Part shown: in pieces, positions 1 through 8,051 of the stretch
Numbering within the stretch: position 1 is the first letter of the stretch
Layout: each line of letters opens with the position of its first letter
NCBI GenBank assembly: GCA_009992235.1
Contig: JAACVZ010000001.1
Span: forward strand, 253,395-317,394
Source of the DNA: Candidatus Saccharimonadota bacterium
GTDB taxonomy: Bacteria; Patescibacteriota; Saccharimonadia; Saccharimonadales; Saccharimonadaceae
DNA: 64,000 nucleotides
Reading direction: 5' to 3'
Made by a program: the position numbers and the translations under genes
The notes under the pieces: model-generated
Database searches by the model: none
What the model saw: only the letters and a program-made list of their open reading frames with translations
Told to the model about the DNA's origin: nothing

Positions 1-2792
1 TCACCGTTTCGGCCGTCAAATAGTTGGCTCTTTCCGTCTCGGGCAAATCCGGCCTTTTCAAGCTCGTCGGAAATTGTTTCGTCAGTTACTCCGTTAAACG
101 GAGGGGTTGCAACCTTGTAGCCAAGCGCTCGGGCTGCCATACCAAGGTTTGTCTCAAATAGCTGTCCAATGTTCATACGACTTGGCACACCAAGTGGGTT
201 CAATACGACGTCGACAGGAGTTCCATCTTCTAGGAATGGCATGTCTTCAATTGGAAGAATCCGCGCAACCACGCCCTTGTTTCCGTGACGTCCGGCAAGC
301 TTGTCACCAACGCTAATTTTACGGAATTGTGCGACGAAAATTTGAATTTGCATGAGGACACCAGCTTTAAGCTCGTGACCGTTCTCTCGTGAGAAGATTT
401 TCACACCAACAACTTTTCCGCCACCAGCGTGGTTCATGCGCTGTGAGGTATCGCGAACATCTTTCGCTTTTTCACCAAAGATTGCGCGAAGTAGGCGCTC
501 TTCAGAACTTAGTTCCTGTTCGCCCTTAGGTGTAATCTTACCAACAAGTACATCACCAGCCTTAACCTCAGAACCAAGTTGAACAATACCGTTCTCGTCA
601 AGGTGGCGAAGCGATTCTTCGCTAACGTTCGGAATGTCTCTAGTGACAATTTCTGGACCAAGCTTGGTTTCACGAACTTCAATAGTAAAGTCTTTGATGT
701 TGATTGAGGTCAACGTGTCATCTTCAACAAGTCGCCTTGAAAGAACAATTGCGTCGTCCATGTTGTATCCAGCCCAAGGCATGAAGGCAACCACAAGGTC
801 TTTTCCAAGGGCAATTTCACCATCGGCAATAGATGCACCTTCAATGAGCACATCGCCAGTCTTAACTTTGTCGCCACGGTGAACGCGGACTTTCTGGTTG
901 ATCGATCGGTCATCGTTACTTTTCACGAAGTGAGCCGGAACGTATGACTTTACGCCGTCTTTGTACTTAACCTGAACTTCATCGGCATCGGCACGAATGA
1001 CTTCACCGGCACCTTCCGCGACGAATAGTTGGCTTGAGTTACGCGCGATAACCTCTTCGATACCAGTTCCCACAACAGGAGATTCTGGTTGAAGAAGTGG
1101 CACAGCTTGCTTCTGCATGCTTGAGGCCATCAAACTACGGTCAACACGGTTTTTCTCAACAAATGGCACAAGTGCAGCAGTCGATCCAAGGATTTGCTTG
1201 TTTGCAGCGTCCATATAAGTAATTTCAGCGGCGTCCACTTGTTCTGGCAATAGACCATTTCGGGCGCTAACGCGTTCGTCCCTAAAAGTACCGTCATCAT
1301 TCACAGCAGCACCGGCGTCGGCGATAACTTCAGTCGACTCCTGTGATGCGTCTAGGTAGACGACCTCGTCAGTAACTTTGCCGCCAACAACCCTTAGGTA
1401 TGGCGTCTCAATGAATCCGTATTCATTAACGCGAGCATAGGTCGCAAGGTTAAGCACAAGACCAATGTTTGCGCCTTCAGGTGTTTCAACAGAACAGAGA
1501 CGACCATAGTGAGTCGGGTGAGCGTCGCGAACATCGAATCCGGCACGTTCACGGCTAAGTCCACCAGGACCCATTGAACTCAAGCGTCGCTTGTGGGCAA
1601 GTTCTGATAGTGGGTTGATTTCGTCCATAAGCTGTGAAAGTTGTGAACTTGCGAAGAACTCACGAACAGCCGCTACGACGGGTCGGGCGTTAATAAGCTG
1701 TGCGGGTCCAACAGTTTCTAGGTCGCTCATGCTCATGCGGTCCATAGCGTTGCGTTGCATACGAAGCATACCAACACGGAACTGACGAGCAACAAGCTCA
1801 CCAACGAGTTTTACGCGACGGTTAGAAAGCGCGTCAATATCATCGGCTGGCTCCTGTGAGTTGTTCAAACGAACCATTTCACGAACGATTGCCGTAAGGT
1901 CGCTTACTTGGAATGATCGGAATTCTGTCGTGTTTGGCAAATCAACGCCAAGACGTTGGTTTAACTTGTAGCGTCCAACTCGACTGTAGTCGAATCGCTT
2001 AAAGTCGAAGAACATTCGTTCAATCATACTGCGAGCGTTGTCAACGGTGGCAAGGTCACCTGGTCGAAGCCGGCGATACACTTCAATAAGTGCTTCATTA
2101 GTTGTTTTAGCTGTGTCTTTTTCAAGTGTTGCGTCAATGTGCTTAACTTCACCTGTGTCAACATCATCAAAAAGCGCCTTGATGTCTGTTGTTTTGTTGT
2201 AACCAAGAGCACGGAAAAGCGTCGTAACTGGCAATTTACGACGGCGGTCAATTTTCACAAATAGCGCACCGTTGCTGGCTGTTTCAAATTCAAGCCATGC
2301 ACCGCGACCAGGAATAAGCTTGGCACCGTATGAATTTCGGACACCGGAACGATCGGCGGTGAAGAATACACCAGCACTACGAATAAGCTGCGATACAACA
2401 ACGCGCTCTGTACCGTTAACAATAAACGTTCCTCTATCGGTCATCCATGGATAATCACCGAGGTAGATTTCTTGCTCTTTTACTTCACCGGATACCTTGT
2501 TAGTAAGTTCAACTACTGCGTGAAGCGGTGCGTCGAAGGTAAGGTTGTTTTCTTTTGCGAACTGTTCAGTAGTTTTTGGTTCCTGGAACGCATACGAACC
2601 GAAGCGAAGCGAAAGCTTTTGTCCGGTGTAGTCATCAATCGGGTTAATTTCGGCGAAGATTTCACCAAGCCCAGTCTCAACGAACTCTTTCCAGCTCTCT
2701 CGTTGATGTTGAATTAAGTTTGGTATTGGTAGTGAGGTGTCGTCTTTTGTAAAAAAAACACGCTTCGTGGTTGCACGTTTTGCACTTGCCAT
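1..2792 (-). CDS. rpoB: RNA polymerase beta subunit (5' part, C-terminus outside window)
   Basis: This is the beta subunit of RNA polymerase, the catalytic core partner of beta'. About 930 residues are visible from the ATG at 2792 to the window edge, where the frame is still open (it reads QLFDGRNG at the very end), so roughly the last quarter is missing. The start MASAKRATTKRVFF follows an AAAGGA ribosome site 12 bases upstream. The rifampicin region is clear at about 1500-1660 (SSQLSQLMDEINPLSEL, then HKRRLSSMGPGGLSRERAG), followed by HPTHYGRLCSVETPEGANIG. The conserved core and GRHGNKGVV-type motifs are present. clpP lies upstream with its own promoter, and a structured leader lies between them. 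Confidence 0.97.
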   Translation of the reverse strand, partial: MASAKRATTKRVFFTKDDTSLPIPNLIQHQRESWKEFVETGLGEIFAEINPIDDYTGQKLSLRFGSYAFQEPKTTEQFAKENNLTFDAPLHAVVELTNKVSGEVKEQEIYLGDYPWMTDRGTFIVNGTERVVVSQLIRSAGVFFTADRSGVRNSYGAKLIPGRGAWLEFETASNGALFVKIDRRRKLPVTTLFRALGYNKTTDIKALFDDVDTGEVKHIDATLEKDTAKTTNEALIEVYRRLRPGDLATVDNARSMIERMFFDFKRFDYSRVGRYKLNQRLGVDLPNTTEFRSFQVSDLTAIVREMVRLNNSQEPADDIDALSNRRVKLVGELVARQFRVGMLRMQRNAMDRMSMSDLETVGPAQLINARPVVAAVREFFASSQLSQLMDEINPLSELAHKRRLSSMGPGGLSRERAGFDVRDAHPTHYGRLCSVETPEGANIGLVLNLATYARVNEYGFIETPYLRVVGGKVTDEVVYLDASQESTEVIADAGAAVNDDGTFRDERVSARNGLLPEQVDAAEITYMDAANKQILGSTAALVPFVEKNRVDRSLMASSMQKQAVPLLQPESPVVGTGIEEVIARNSSQLFVAEGAGEVIRADADEVQVKYKDGVKSYVPAHFVKSNDDRSINQKVRVHRGDKVKTGDVLIEGASIADGEIALGKDLVVAFMPWAGYNMDDAIVLSRRLVEDDTLTSINIKDFTIEVRETKLGPEIVTRDIPNVSEESLRHLDENGIVQLGSEVKAGDVLVGKITPKGEQELSSEERLLRAIFGEKAKDVRDTSQRMNHAGGGKVVGVKIFSRENGHELKAGVLMQIQIFVAQFRKISVGDKLAGRHGNKGVVARILPIEDMPFLEDGTPVDVVLNPLGVPSRMNIGQLFETNLGMAARALGYKVATPPFNGVTDETISDELEKAGFARDGKSQLFDGRNG

Positions 2793-2824
2793 AAGCTCAA
2801 ATTGTCCTTTGGGTTTGGTTTATA

Positions 2825-2897
2825 TAAGGGGGTCTTGGCGCCGAAGATTCCCTTAACCCTGCTCGTCTCAATGGATGGCCAGATCCGTTTTTGAGAC
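2825..2897 (-). promoter_or_regulatory. Two tandem stem-loops in the rpoB leader
   Basis: Read on the minus strand, a 7-bp stem GTCTCAA/TTGAGAC (2865-2897) encloses a second GGAT/ATCC stem. It is followed by TAAGGG...CCCTTA (2825-2855) with an inner TCTT/AAGA stem and a GGCGCC-containing loop. Neither hairpin is followed by a U-run, so they are not simple terminators. They sit 33-105 bases before the rpoB start and could be a leader control element. The structures are seen; the function is inferred. Confidence 0.5.
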
Positions 2898-2978
2898 ATA
2901 AGATAACAGGGCTACACTACTTCTTACTAAAGAGTATGGCTTAATGTTGTAAATAATTCAAGGGGTAATTGTGATTTT

Positions 2979-3566
2979 CTATATGACTTTATCGATAATG
3001 CCGTAGGCCTTAGCTTCGTCGGCGCTCATCCAGAAATCGCGATCGGCATCTTTTTCAATTTTCGCGAGCTTCTGACCGGTGTTTTTGGCAAGAATTTCGT
3101 TCAATCGTTTCTTCAGGAATACACCCTCACGGAGAGTAATTTCTTGATCGGAAATCTTGCCCCGGGTACCACTTGATGGCTGATGAATCATAATACGGCT
3201 GTTCGGCAAGGCAAATCGTTTGCCTTTTGTGCCGCTCGAAAGCAAAAATGCTCCCATACTCGCCTGCAAACCAATACCGATAGTCTGAATATCGGGTTGT
3301 ATGTGCTGAATTGTGTCATAGATAGCCAGGCCATCATAAACACTTCCTCCTGGACTATTAATGTATAGCTTGATGTCCTGCTTTGGGTCATCGTAGGCCA
3401 AGAACAGAAGCTGGGCAATAACAATATTTGCCGTATGCTCATTCACCTCTTCACCAAGGAAAATTATACGGTCTTTGAGTAGTCGTGAATAAATGTCGTA
3501 GGCTCGCTCGCCCTCGCGACTATTCTCTATGACAGTTGGGACAAGGTAGTTTGAAGGTTTTATCAT
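2979..3566 (-). CDS. clpP: ATP-dependent Clp protease proteolytic subunit
   Basis: ClpP is the serine peptidase that forms a tetradecameric chamber fed by Clp ATPases; here the natural partner is the ClpC encoded at 17.3-19.8 kb. The 195-residue length is typical. The catalytic triad is visible: Ser103 in GLQASMGAF, His128 in IMIHQPSSG and Asp173 in EKDADRDFW. The ATG at 3566 is preceded by AAAGG at 8 bases. A CIRCE operator overlaps its promoter, predicting heat-shock control by an HrcA-type repressor. It lies between tig and rpoB, each with separate signals. Confidence 0.97.
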   Translation of the reverse strand: MIKPSNYLVPTVIENSREGERAYDIYSRLLKDRIIFLGEEVNEHTANIVIAQLLFLAYDDPKQDIKLYINSPGGSVYDGLAIYDTIQHIQPDIQTIGIGLQASMGAFLLSSGTKGKRFALPNSRIMIHQPSSGTRGKISDQEITLREGVFLKKRLNEILAKNTGQKLAKIEKDADRDFWMSADEAKAYGIIDKVI

Positions 3567-3594
3567 TATATATGCCTTTCTTTTCTAACCTTAT

Positions 3595-3633
3595 CGTATA
3601 CCACGTCTAGCACTCTAGTCAATAGAGTGCTAA
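3595..3633 (-). promoter_or_regulatory. CIRCE operator overlapping the clpP promoter
   Basis: The bases at 3607-3633 read CTAGCACTC-N9-GAGTGCTAA, the CIRCE element bound by HrcA repressors, with a single mismatch at the outermost base. The 9-base spacer contains, on the minus strand, TTGACT (3617-3622), a good -35 hexamer. It is followed after 16 bases by TGG-TATACG (-10 at 3595-3600, extended). Repressor binding would therefore cover the -35 box. The right arm also encodes the TAG stop of tig (3630-3632). Confidence 0.88.
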
Positions 3634-4910
3634 TTTAGTTCAATAAGCCGCGCTATCGCCTTTTCTATAACGTAGTGGTTTGCAATATCAGCTCGGGCCT
3701 CATCGGCCTCAAGTTGCTTTAATACCTCGGGATTATTCGCGTATTGCTTTTTATGCAATTCGACGTGCTCCTCGAGCTCGTTGTCGGTGATAGTAATCTT
3801 CTCCACACGCGATAGCTCATTCAGGACAAGACTCGATTTAACTCGGCGCTCGGCGGCTGGACGGACTTCTTTCTTGCGCCAGTCATCTTCATCCTTGAAC
3901 TTATTGGTTCGAAGATAGTTTTCAAGCGTCAAACCACGGTATAGTAGGTTCTGTGCGAAATCTTGTTCGATAGATCGAGCGGCATCGTCAACCATTTTCT
4001 CAGGTGCTATAACTTTGCTTTTTGCAACAAGCTCATCGATGAGCGCATTCTTGAGCTGCTCCTGTGCTTCACGATCTTTGTTGGCTGCAATTTCTCGTCG
4101 AATATCTTTCTTGAGGTCATCGAACGTCTCGAAGGGTCCTGCTTTTTTCGCGAGTTCATCGTTCAACTCGGGAAGGGTCGCTTCTTGAACCTCTTTCAGC
4201 GTCGTAGTGAAGACTACCTTTTCGCCAGCAAGCTCCTCGGCGTGATAATCTGCAGGGAAAGTTAGCTCAACATCAATAGTTTCTCCCGCCTTGTGCCCAA
4301 TTAGACCTTCCTCAAAGCCAGGAATAAACTGGCCCGAGCCAAGTTTAAGCGTGAAGTCTTTTGCTGTACCGCCGTCAAAAGCGACGCCGTTCTTTTTACC
4401 CTCAAAGTCGATGATGACATCGTCACCTTCTTGCGCTTTGCGGTCTACTGTTTTCTTCTCAGCAAACCCCTGCTGCATGCGCTCAATAACTTCGTTAACG
4501 TCGTCGTCTGATACTTCAGCGACCTCAGGTTTTGCAGTCAAACTCTTGTAGTCACCGAGTGTGACCTTTGGCAAAATGTCAGCTTCGGCCTTGCACTCTA
4601 GTACATCCCCGGGTACATATTTAATAACTTCAACGGAGGGTCGTTCAATCGCCTGAAGGTTTTCAGACAAAAATGCATCGGCAACTGCTTTACTAATAGC
4701 GGTATCAAGTATTTTTTCTTGCAATTGCTGTGGATCGACATGTTTAGCCACCATGCTTAGTGGCGTTTTGCCCTCCCGGAAGCCAGGGACTTTTGTCGTC
4801 TTACTAAGGCGACTAAGTGCCACCTGTTCGGCGTTAGCGAGCTCGGCTGAATCGAGCGAAATAGTAACTTCAACGTGTGTGTCGGATGTGTGGTTTACAG
4901 TAGTCTTCAT
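3630..4910 (-). CDS. tig: Trigger factor, ribosome-associated chaperone and prolyl isomerase
   Basis: Trigger factor binds the ribosomal exit tunnel and shields nascent chains. The 426-residue protein has the family order. The N-terminal ribosome-binding domain carries the signature VPGFREGKTP near residues 42-51. A central FKBP-type isomerase domain (EGDDVIIDFEG... FIPGFEEGLIG) follows, then a C-terminal helical chaperone domain. An extended -10 box only 7 bases before the ATG suggests a leaderless mRNA. Its stop codon lies inside the CIRCE operator of clpP, immediately downstream. Confidence 0.96.
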   Translation of the reverse strand: MKTTVNHTSDTHVEVTISLDSAELANAEQVALSRLSKTTKVPGFREGKTPLSMVAKHVDPQQLQEKILDTAISKAVADAFLSENLQAIERPSVEVIKYVPGDVLECKAEADILPKVTLGDYKSLTAKPEVAEVSDDDVNEVIERMQQGFAEKKTVDRKAQEGDDVIIDFEGKKNGVAFDGGTAKDFTLKLGSGQFIPGFEEGLIGHKAGETIDVELTFPADYHAEELAGEKVVFTTTLKEVQEATLPELNDELAKKAGPFETFDDLKKDIRREIAANKDREAQEQLKNALIDELVAKSKVIAPEKMVDDAARSIEQDFAQNLLYRGLTLENYLRTNKFKDEDDWRKKEVRPAAERRVKSSLVLNELSRVEKITITDNELEEHVELHKKQYANNPEVLKQLEADEARADIANHYVIEKAIARLIELN

Positions 4911-4917
4911 CTAAACC

Positions 4918-4926
4918 ACTATAACA
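4918..4926 (-). promoter_or_regulatory. Extended -10 promoter of tig (leaderless)
   Basis: The minus strand reads TGT-TATAGT (the -10 hexamer is the reverse complement of 4918-4923), followed by 7 bases and the tig ATG. Transcription would begin at or within a base or two of the start codon, and no ribosome-binding site is present. Confidence 0.6.
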
Positions 4927-4932
4927 AAGCTG

Positions 4933-5637
4933 CTAACCTAGGACAACCGGAGGCTTCTCGCGATGCTTATCTCTAAACATGCGTTCGTTAGCACGCATAA
5001 GCAGCTTACTTAATGGTTCGCCCTTAGAATCGGTCGTACTCATAATATCAATACCGACAGATAGTTTCAGTGCTTCGTGCAGCTTCTTTTTTACTTTTTC
5101 GAGCTCTTGTTCTGATAATTCGTCATCTTTAAGCTGCTCGAATGTGCTTCGAGCAATCGTCTCTACTATATAATCGCGCAACCTATCTTCGTTTCCCTCG
5201 CCCCTAATCCTTAAGTCGCTAGGCACCTCTTCGTTGTCGCAATCTTTAGGAATTAGAACTGCAAACTCATCACCATAAATACGAGATGTCGCTTCATCTT
5301 CACGATTAAATGCTGCGCCGATACCCCGTCCAACAAGACGCAATATTTCGTCAGCCCCCGCATGGCCATAGCGCGTGTTAATCTCTTTAAATTTGTCTAG
5401 GTCAATAAACACCAGGGCAAACGCTTCATCTGGGTGACTCTCTATAAATGAGTTGACGTGCTTCTCAAAAGCATCTCTATTCAATAGGCCGGTCATCGTA
5501 TCAAAGTTACGCTCATTGAACATTCCTCGCGCCACCTCAACATATCGATCGACACCGTGCAGATCTTCATCGCCAGCTATCCTGGTATTTCTCTCTATTG
5601 TGCCGAAAGATGGAACTTGTTTTCGTTCATTTGTCAT
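4933..5637 (-). CDS. GGDEF-domain protein with degenerate active site
   Basis: This 234-residue soluble protein is almost entirely a GGDEF (diguanylate cyclase) domain, with no obvious sensory domain and a polar N-terminus of about 45 residues. The family landmarks are present: DTMTGLLNRDAF (residues 47-57), FIDLDKFKEIN (78-87) and YGHAGADEIL. The signature loop reads RIYGDEF, so the first glycine of GGDEF is Tyr121. The inhibitory-site motif RxxD is RxxE (112-115), and the usual IND is INT. It may be a weak cyclase or a GTP-binding effector. The ATG at 5637 is chosen over the TTG at 5643 because the -10 box lies 11 bases upstream. tig follows 22 bases downstream with its own promoter. Confidence 0.85.
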   Translation of the reverse strand: MTNERKQVPSFGTIERNTRIAGDEDLHGVDRYVEVARGMFNERNFDTMTGLLNRDAFEKHVNSFIESHPDEAFALVFIDLDKFKEINTRYGHAGADEILRLVGRGIGAAFNREDEATSRIYGDEFAVLIPKDCDNEEVPSDLRIRGEGNEDRLRDYIVETIARSTFEQLKDDELSEQELEKVKKKLHEALKLSVGIDIMSTTDSKGEPLSKLLMRANERMFRDKHREKPPVVLG

Positions 5638-5648
5638 ATACAAATATT

Positions 5649-5654
5649 ATTATA
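5649..5654 (-). promoter_or_regulatory. -10 box of the GGDEF gene
   Basis: A perfect TATAAT on the minus strand lies 11 bases before the ATG at 5637, giving a predicted leader of only about 4 bases and no ribosome site. It sits directly downstream of the tRNA-Leu terminator, whose U-rich end occupies the -35 position, where no good hexamer is seen. Confidence 0.6.
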
Positions 5655-5661
5655 GTGTATA

Positions 5662-5695
5662 CAAAAAAATAAAACAGCCCGTTTCACAGACTGTT
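5662..5695 (-). terminator. Intrinsic terminator of tRNA-Leu
   Basis: On the minus strand a 7-bp stem AACAGTC/GGCTGTT (one G-U pair) closes a 9-base loop. It is followed by TTATTTTTTT. It lies 17 bases past the CCA end of the tRNA gene, in the right orientation to end its transcript. Confidence 0.8.
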
Positions 5696-5711
5696 CTAAG
5701 TTTTGACTATT

Positions 5712-5796
5712 TGGTGCGCGAGAAAGGACTTGAACCTTCACGCCTTACGGCACTAGTTCCTAAGACTAGCGTGTCTACCAATTCCACCACTCGCGC
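5712..5796 (-). tRNA. tRNA-Leu, anticodon UAG
   Basis: The 85-base gene has a 7-bp acceptor stem GCGCGAG/CTCGCGC, discriminator A and an encoded CCA end (5712-5714). The anticodon stem CTAGT/ACTAG encloses the loop CTTAGGA with anticodon TAG. It has a long variable arm (GTGCCGTAAGGCGT) and a T-arm with GGTTCAAGTCC. These features identify a class II tRNA for leucine reading CUN codons. Confidence 0.96.
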
Positions 5797-5835
5797 ATTA
5801 ACATGAATTATACCACACTCACCGCCGGCTTGGCT

Positions 5836-5864
5836 ATTACAACCTGACCCGCTTGTGCTATTAT
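5836..5864 (+). promoter_or_regulatory. Promoter of the FAD-linked oxidase gene
   Basis: ATTACA (5836-5841), a 17-base spacer and TGC-TATTAT (-10 at 5859-5864, extended) are followed by a short leader with an AAGGGGAG ribosome site before the ATG at 5893. Confidence 0.65.
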
Positions 5865-5892
5865 TATAGGCAAAGAGACTAAGGGGAGAATA

Positions 5893-7482
5893 ATGAACAA
5901 AGTCGCAAGTTACTTGAACGAACACCTACTCGGTGAAGTAAGCAGTGCCCGAGCGCTACGCACCCATTTCGCAACCGACGCCAGCGTACTTAGCATGACA
6001 CCAGAAAATGTCGCTTTCCCTAGAGTCACGAACGATATTCGCAAAATCGCTCGTTTCACCTGGCAACTTGCTGAAAAAGGCCATGTTATTGGCATCACCG
6101 CCCGCGGATTTGGACACGATACAACCGGTGCGGCTATCGGCAAAGGTGTGATTATCAACACAGCCCCATATCTCAACTCTATTCTTCAGATTCTTCCAAA
6201 AGATCGTCTTATCCACGTACAGCCCGGCACTGCTGTCTCGACCGTTCAGCAAGCACTCCGATGGCACGGCCTGACCGTCCCTTCGACCACAGAAGACGTT
6301 AGCCTTGGTGGCGCCATCGCCGGAGACGCACTTGGAGACAAGAGTGCTCTTGCCGATACTATCGAGAAGCTTGAAGTTATCCTCGCTAACGGCGACGTCA
6401 TCGAGACTGGTCGCATTAATAAACGCGAACTAAATAAAAAACTCGGCCTTCAGACGTTTGAAGGCGAAATCTACCGAAAACTCGAAGGCATCATAGAAGA
6501 CAATCAAGAACTTATTAATAGACTCGCGAAAGAGAATGTACGAGACAATACCGGGTATGCTCGTGTCGCCGATGTGCGAGCAAAAGACGGCTCATTTGAC
6601 CTGACGCCACTGTTCATTGGCAGCCAGGGAACATTAGGTATTATTTCAGAAATTGTTCTTCAAACTGATTTCTACGCCCAAGATGAAACACTTGTTGCAC
6701 TTACAGCCGACTCATTTGCTTCAGCTCGCGACGTCGCCGACCGTATTATCGATCTCGACCCAGCCGCGTTAACTATATATGACGGCGCGTTGTATCGTCG
6801 GGCAACCGCCCATGGCACCCGCTTTACGCTACTCGGTGATGTCGAACAAATCGGTGCAGTTGTATACGTCCGATTCAACGATTTCAGCGATCGGGCACGA
6901 GGACACAAGCTTAAAAAGCTTCGAAAAATGCTCAAGAATTCAACAGTTGGTATTATTAGCTCAGATGAACATCCTGCTGATGACTTCATTGAGGTACGTT
7001 CCGTATCGTCATATCAGTTACTATCAGAAAAAGAAGGTAGTGACCTGCCTATTATTAACGGTGCCTACGTTCCCGAAGATCGCCGTGAAGAGTTCGAGCA
7101 AGCAGTCAGCGATATGGCAAGAACACAGCACATTGAACTTCCGCTTGTCCTCAACCTACTAACCGGCACCTATGACGTCTACACCGAACTTAAATTGTCC
7201 GTCGTAAGTGACAAACAAAAACTATTCCGGCTTATTACCGACTACTCAGCATTAGTCCATATTCACAATGGTGCCTGCGTGAGCGATGGCGCAGAAGGTC
7301 GCTCAAAAGCTAATGCCGCCTGGGCAAACCTTGATGATGAAGAAATCGCCCTTTACGAAGCAGTCCGAAGCGTCTTTGATCCATTCTCGACGCTCAATCC
7401 TGGCGTAAAACAAAAGAACGAGTTGCGCTCACTCGTTTCGTCACTTCGCTCATCATACGATCAGCTCAACTATCTCTCATAA
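5893..7482 (+). CDS. FAD-binding oxidase/dehydrogenase of the GlcD (PCMH-type) family
   Basis: This 529-residue flavoprotein resembles D-lactate/glycolate oxidase-type enzymes. The N-terminal half is a PCMH-type FAD-binding domain: ITARGFGHDTTG, then PGTAVSTVQQAL, then DVSLGGAIAGDALGDKS, then FIGSQGTLGIISEI at about 235-248. The C-terminal half is the substrate/cap domain and ends with a FDPFSTLNPGVK motif typical of the family. No iron-sulphur cysteines are visible. The substrate cannot be told from sequence; 2-hydroxy acids are the family's common substrates. It is a single gene with its own promoter and a strong ribosome site, convergent with rsmD. Confidence 0.85.
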   Translation: MNKVASYLNEHLLGEVSSARALRTHFATDASVLSMTPENVAFPRVTNDIRKIARFTWQLAEKGHVIGITARGFGHDTTGAAIGKGVIINTAPYLNSILQILPKDRLIHVQPGTAVSTVQQALRWHGLTVPSTTEDVSLGGAIAGDALGDKSALADTIEKLEVILANGDVIETGRINKRELNKKLGLQTFEGEIYRKLEGIIEDNQELINRLAKENVRDNTGYARVADVRAKDGSFDLTPLFIGSQGTLGIISEIVLQTDFYAQDETLVALTADSFASARDVADRIIDLDPAALTIYDGALYRRATAHGTRFTLLGDVEQIGAVVYVRFNDFSDRARGHKLKKLRKMLKNSTVGIISSDEHPADDFIEVRSVSSYQLLSEKEGSDLPIINGAYVPEDRREEFEQAVSDMARTQHIELPLVLNLLTGTYDVYTELKLSVVSDKQKLFRLITDYSALVHIHNGACVSDGAEGRSKANAAWANLDDEEIALYEAVRSVFDPFSTLNPGVKQKNELRSLVSSLRSSYDQLNYLS

Positions 7483-7496
7483 TAAAAGAAAAGCCT

Positions 7497-8042
7497 CTAC
7501 TCAGAAGCCTCTAGGCGGTAGAAGGCGAGCGCCGCAGTTCCGTAACTACGATTGTCCACCACAACAACTCCCAATTCGGTCGGCATCTCACCCCTACCTG
7601 GGTATGATAATACCATAAGCCCGTTAGGCCGTAATAGCCCTATTAATTCCATGGCTGTGGATAACTGTGGATCGTGATACGGCGGATCGACAAAAATAAT
7701 ATCGAATGTTTGCTCGGCCGTCTTCATATACGAACTCACCTGCGCCTTTATTAGTTTTGCCTGTTTGTTTACTCGCAGCGTATCGATATTCTGGGTTATA
7801 ACGTTCTGGGCTACTCGATCTTTTTCAATAAACACCGCACTTTTTGCTCCACGACTTAATGCTTCAAGGCCAAGCGATCCACTTCCGGCAAAAGCATCGA
7901 GCACATCAGCCCCTTGTATTTCATTTCCGATTTTATTAAAAATTGCATTACGAATACGCTCACTCATAGGGTGAGTCCGGTTAGTCCCCGACCCTTCAAT
8001 GGTTCGGTTGCCGTATATGCCTGAAATAATGCGTATCTTCAT
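7497..8042 (-). CDS. rsmD: 16S rRNA (guanine966-N2)-methyltransferase
   Basis: RsmD methylates G966 of 16S rRNA using S-adenosylmethionine. The 181-residue length fits. Motifs include the N-terminal RIISGIYGNRTIEG, the SAM-binding DAFAGSGSLGLEALSRGA and the catalytic FVDPPYHDPQ (NPPY/DPPY motif). The ATG at 8042 has AGGA 7 bases upstream and follows the recG stop by 9 bases, so it is the last gene of a tyrS-recG-rsmD unit. Confidence 0.93.
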   Translation of the reverse strand: MKIRIISGIYGNRTIEGSGTNRTHPMSERIRNAIFNKIGNEIQGADVLDAFAGSGSLGLEALSRGAKSAVFIEKDRVAQNVITQNIDTLRVNKQAKLIKAQVSSYMKTAEQTFDIIFVDPPYHDPQLSTAMELIGLLRPNGLMVLSYPGRGEMPTELGVVVVDNRSYGTAALAFYRLEASE

Positions 8043-8051
8043 AATATATTC

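Noticed and set aside
5893..7482. The flavin oxidase as a specific lactate or glycolate enzyme
   Set aside because: The FAD domain is clear, but no substrate-specific motif or neighbour supports a particular reaction.
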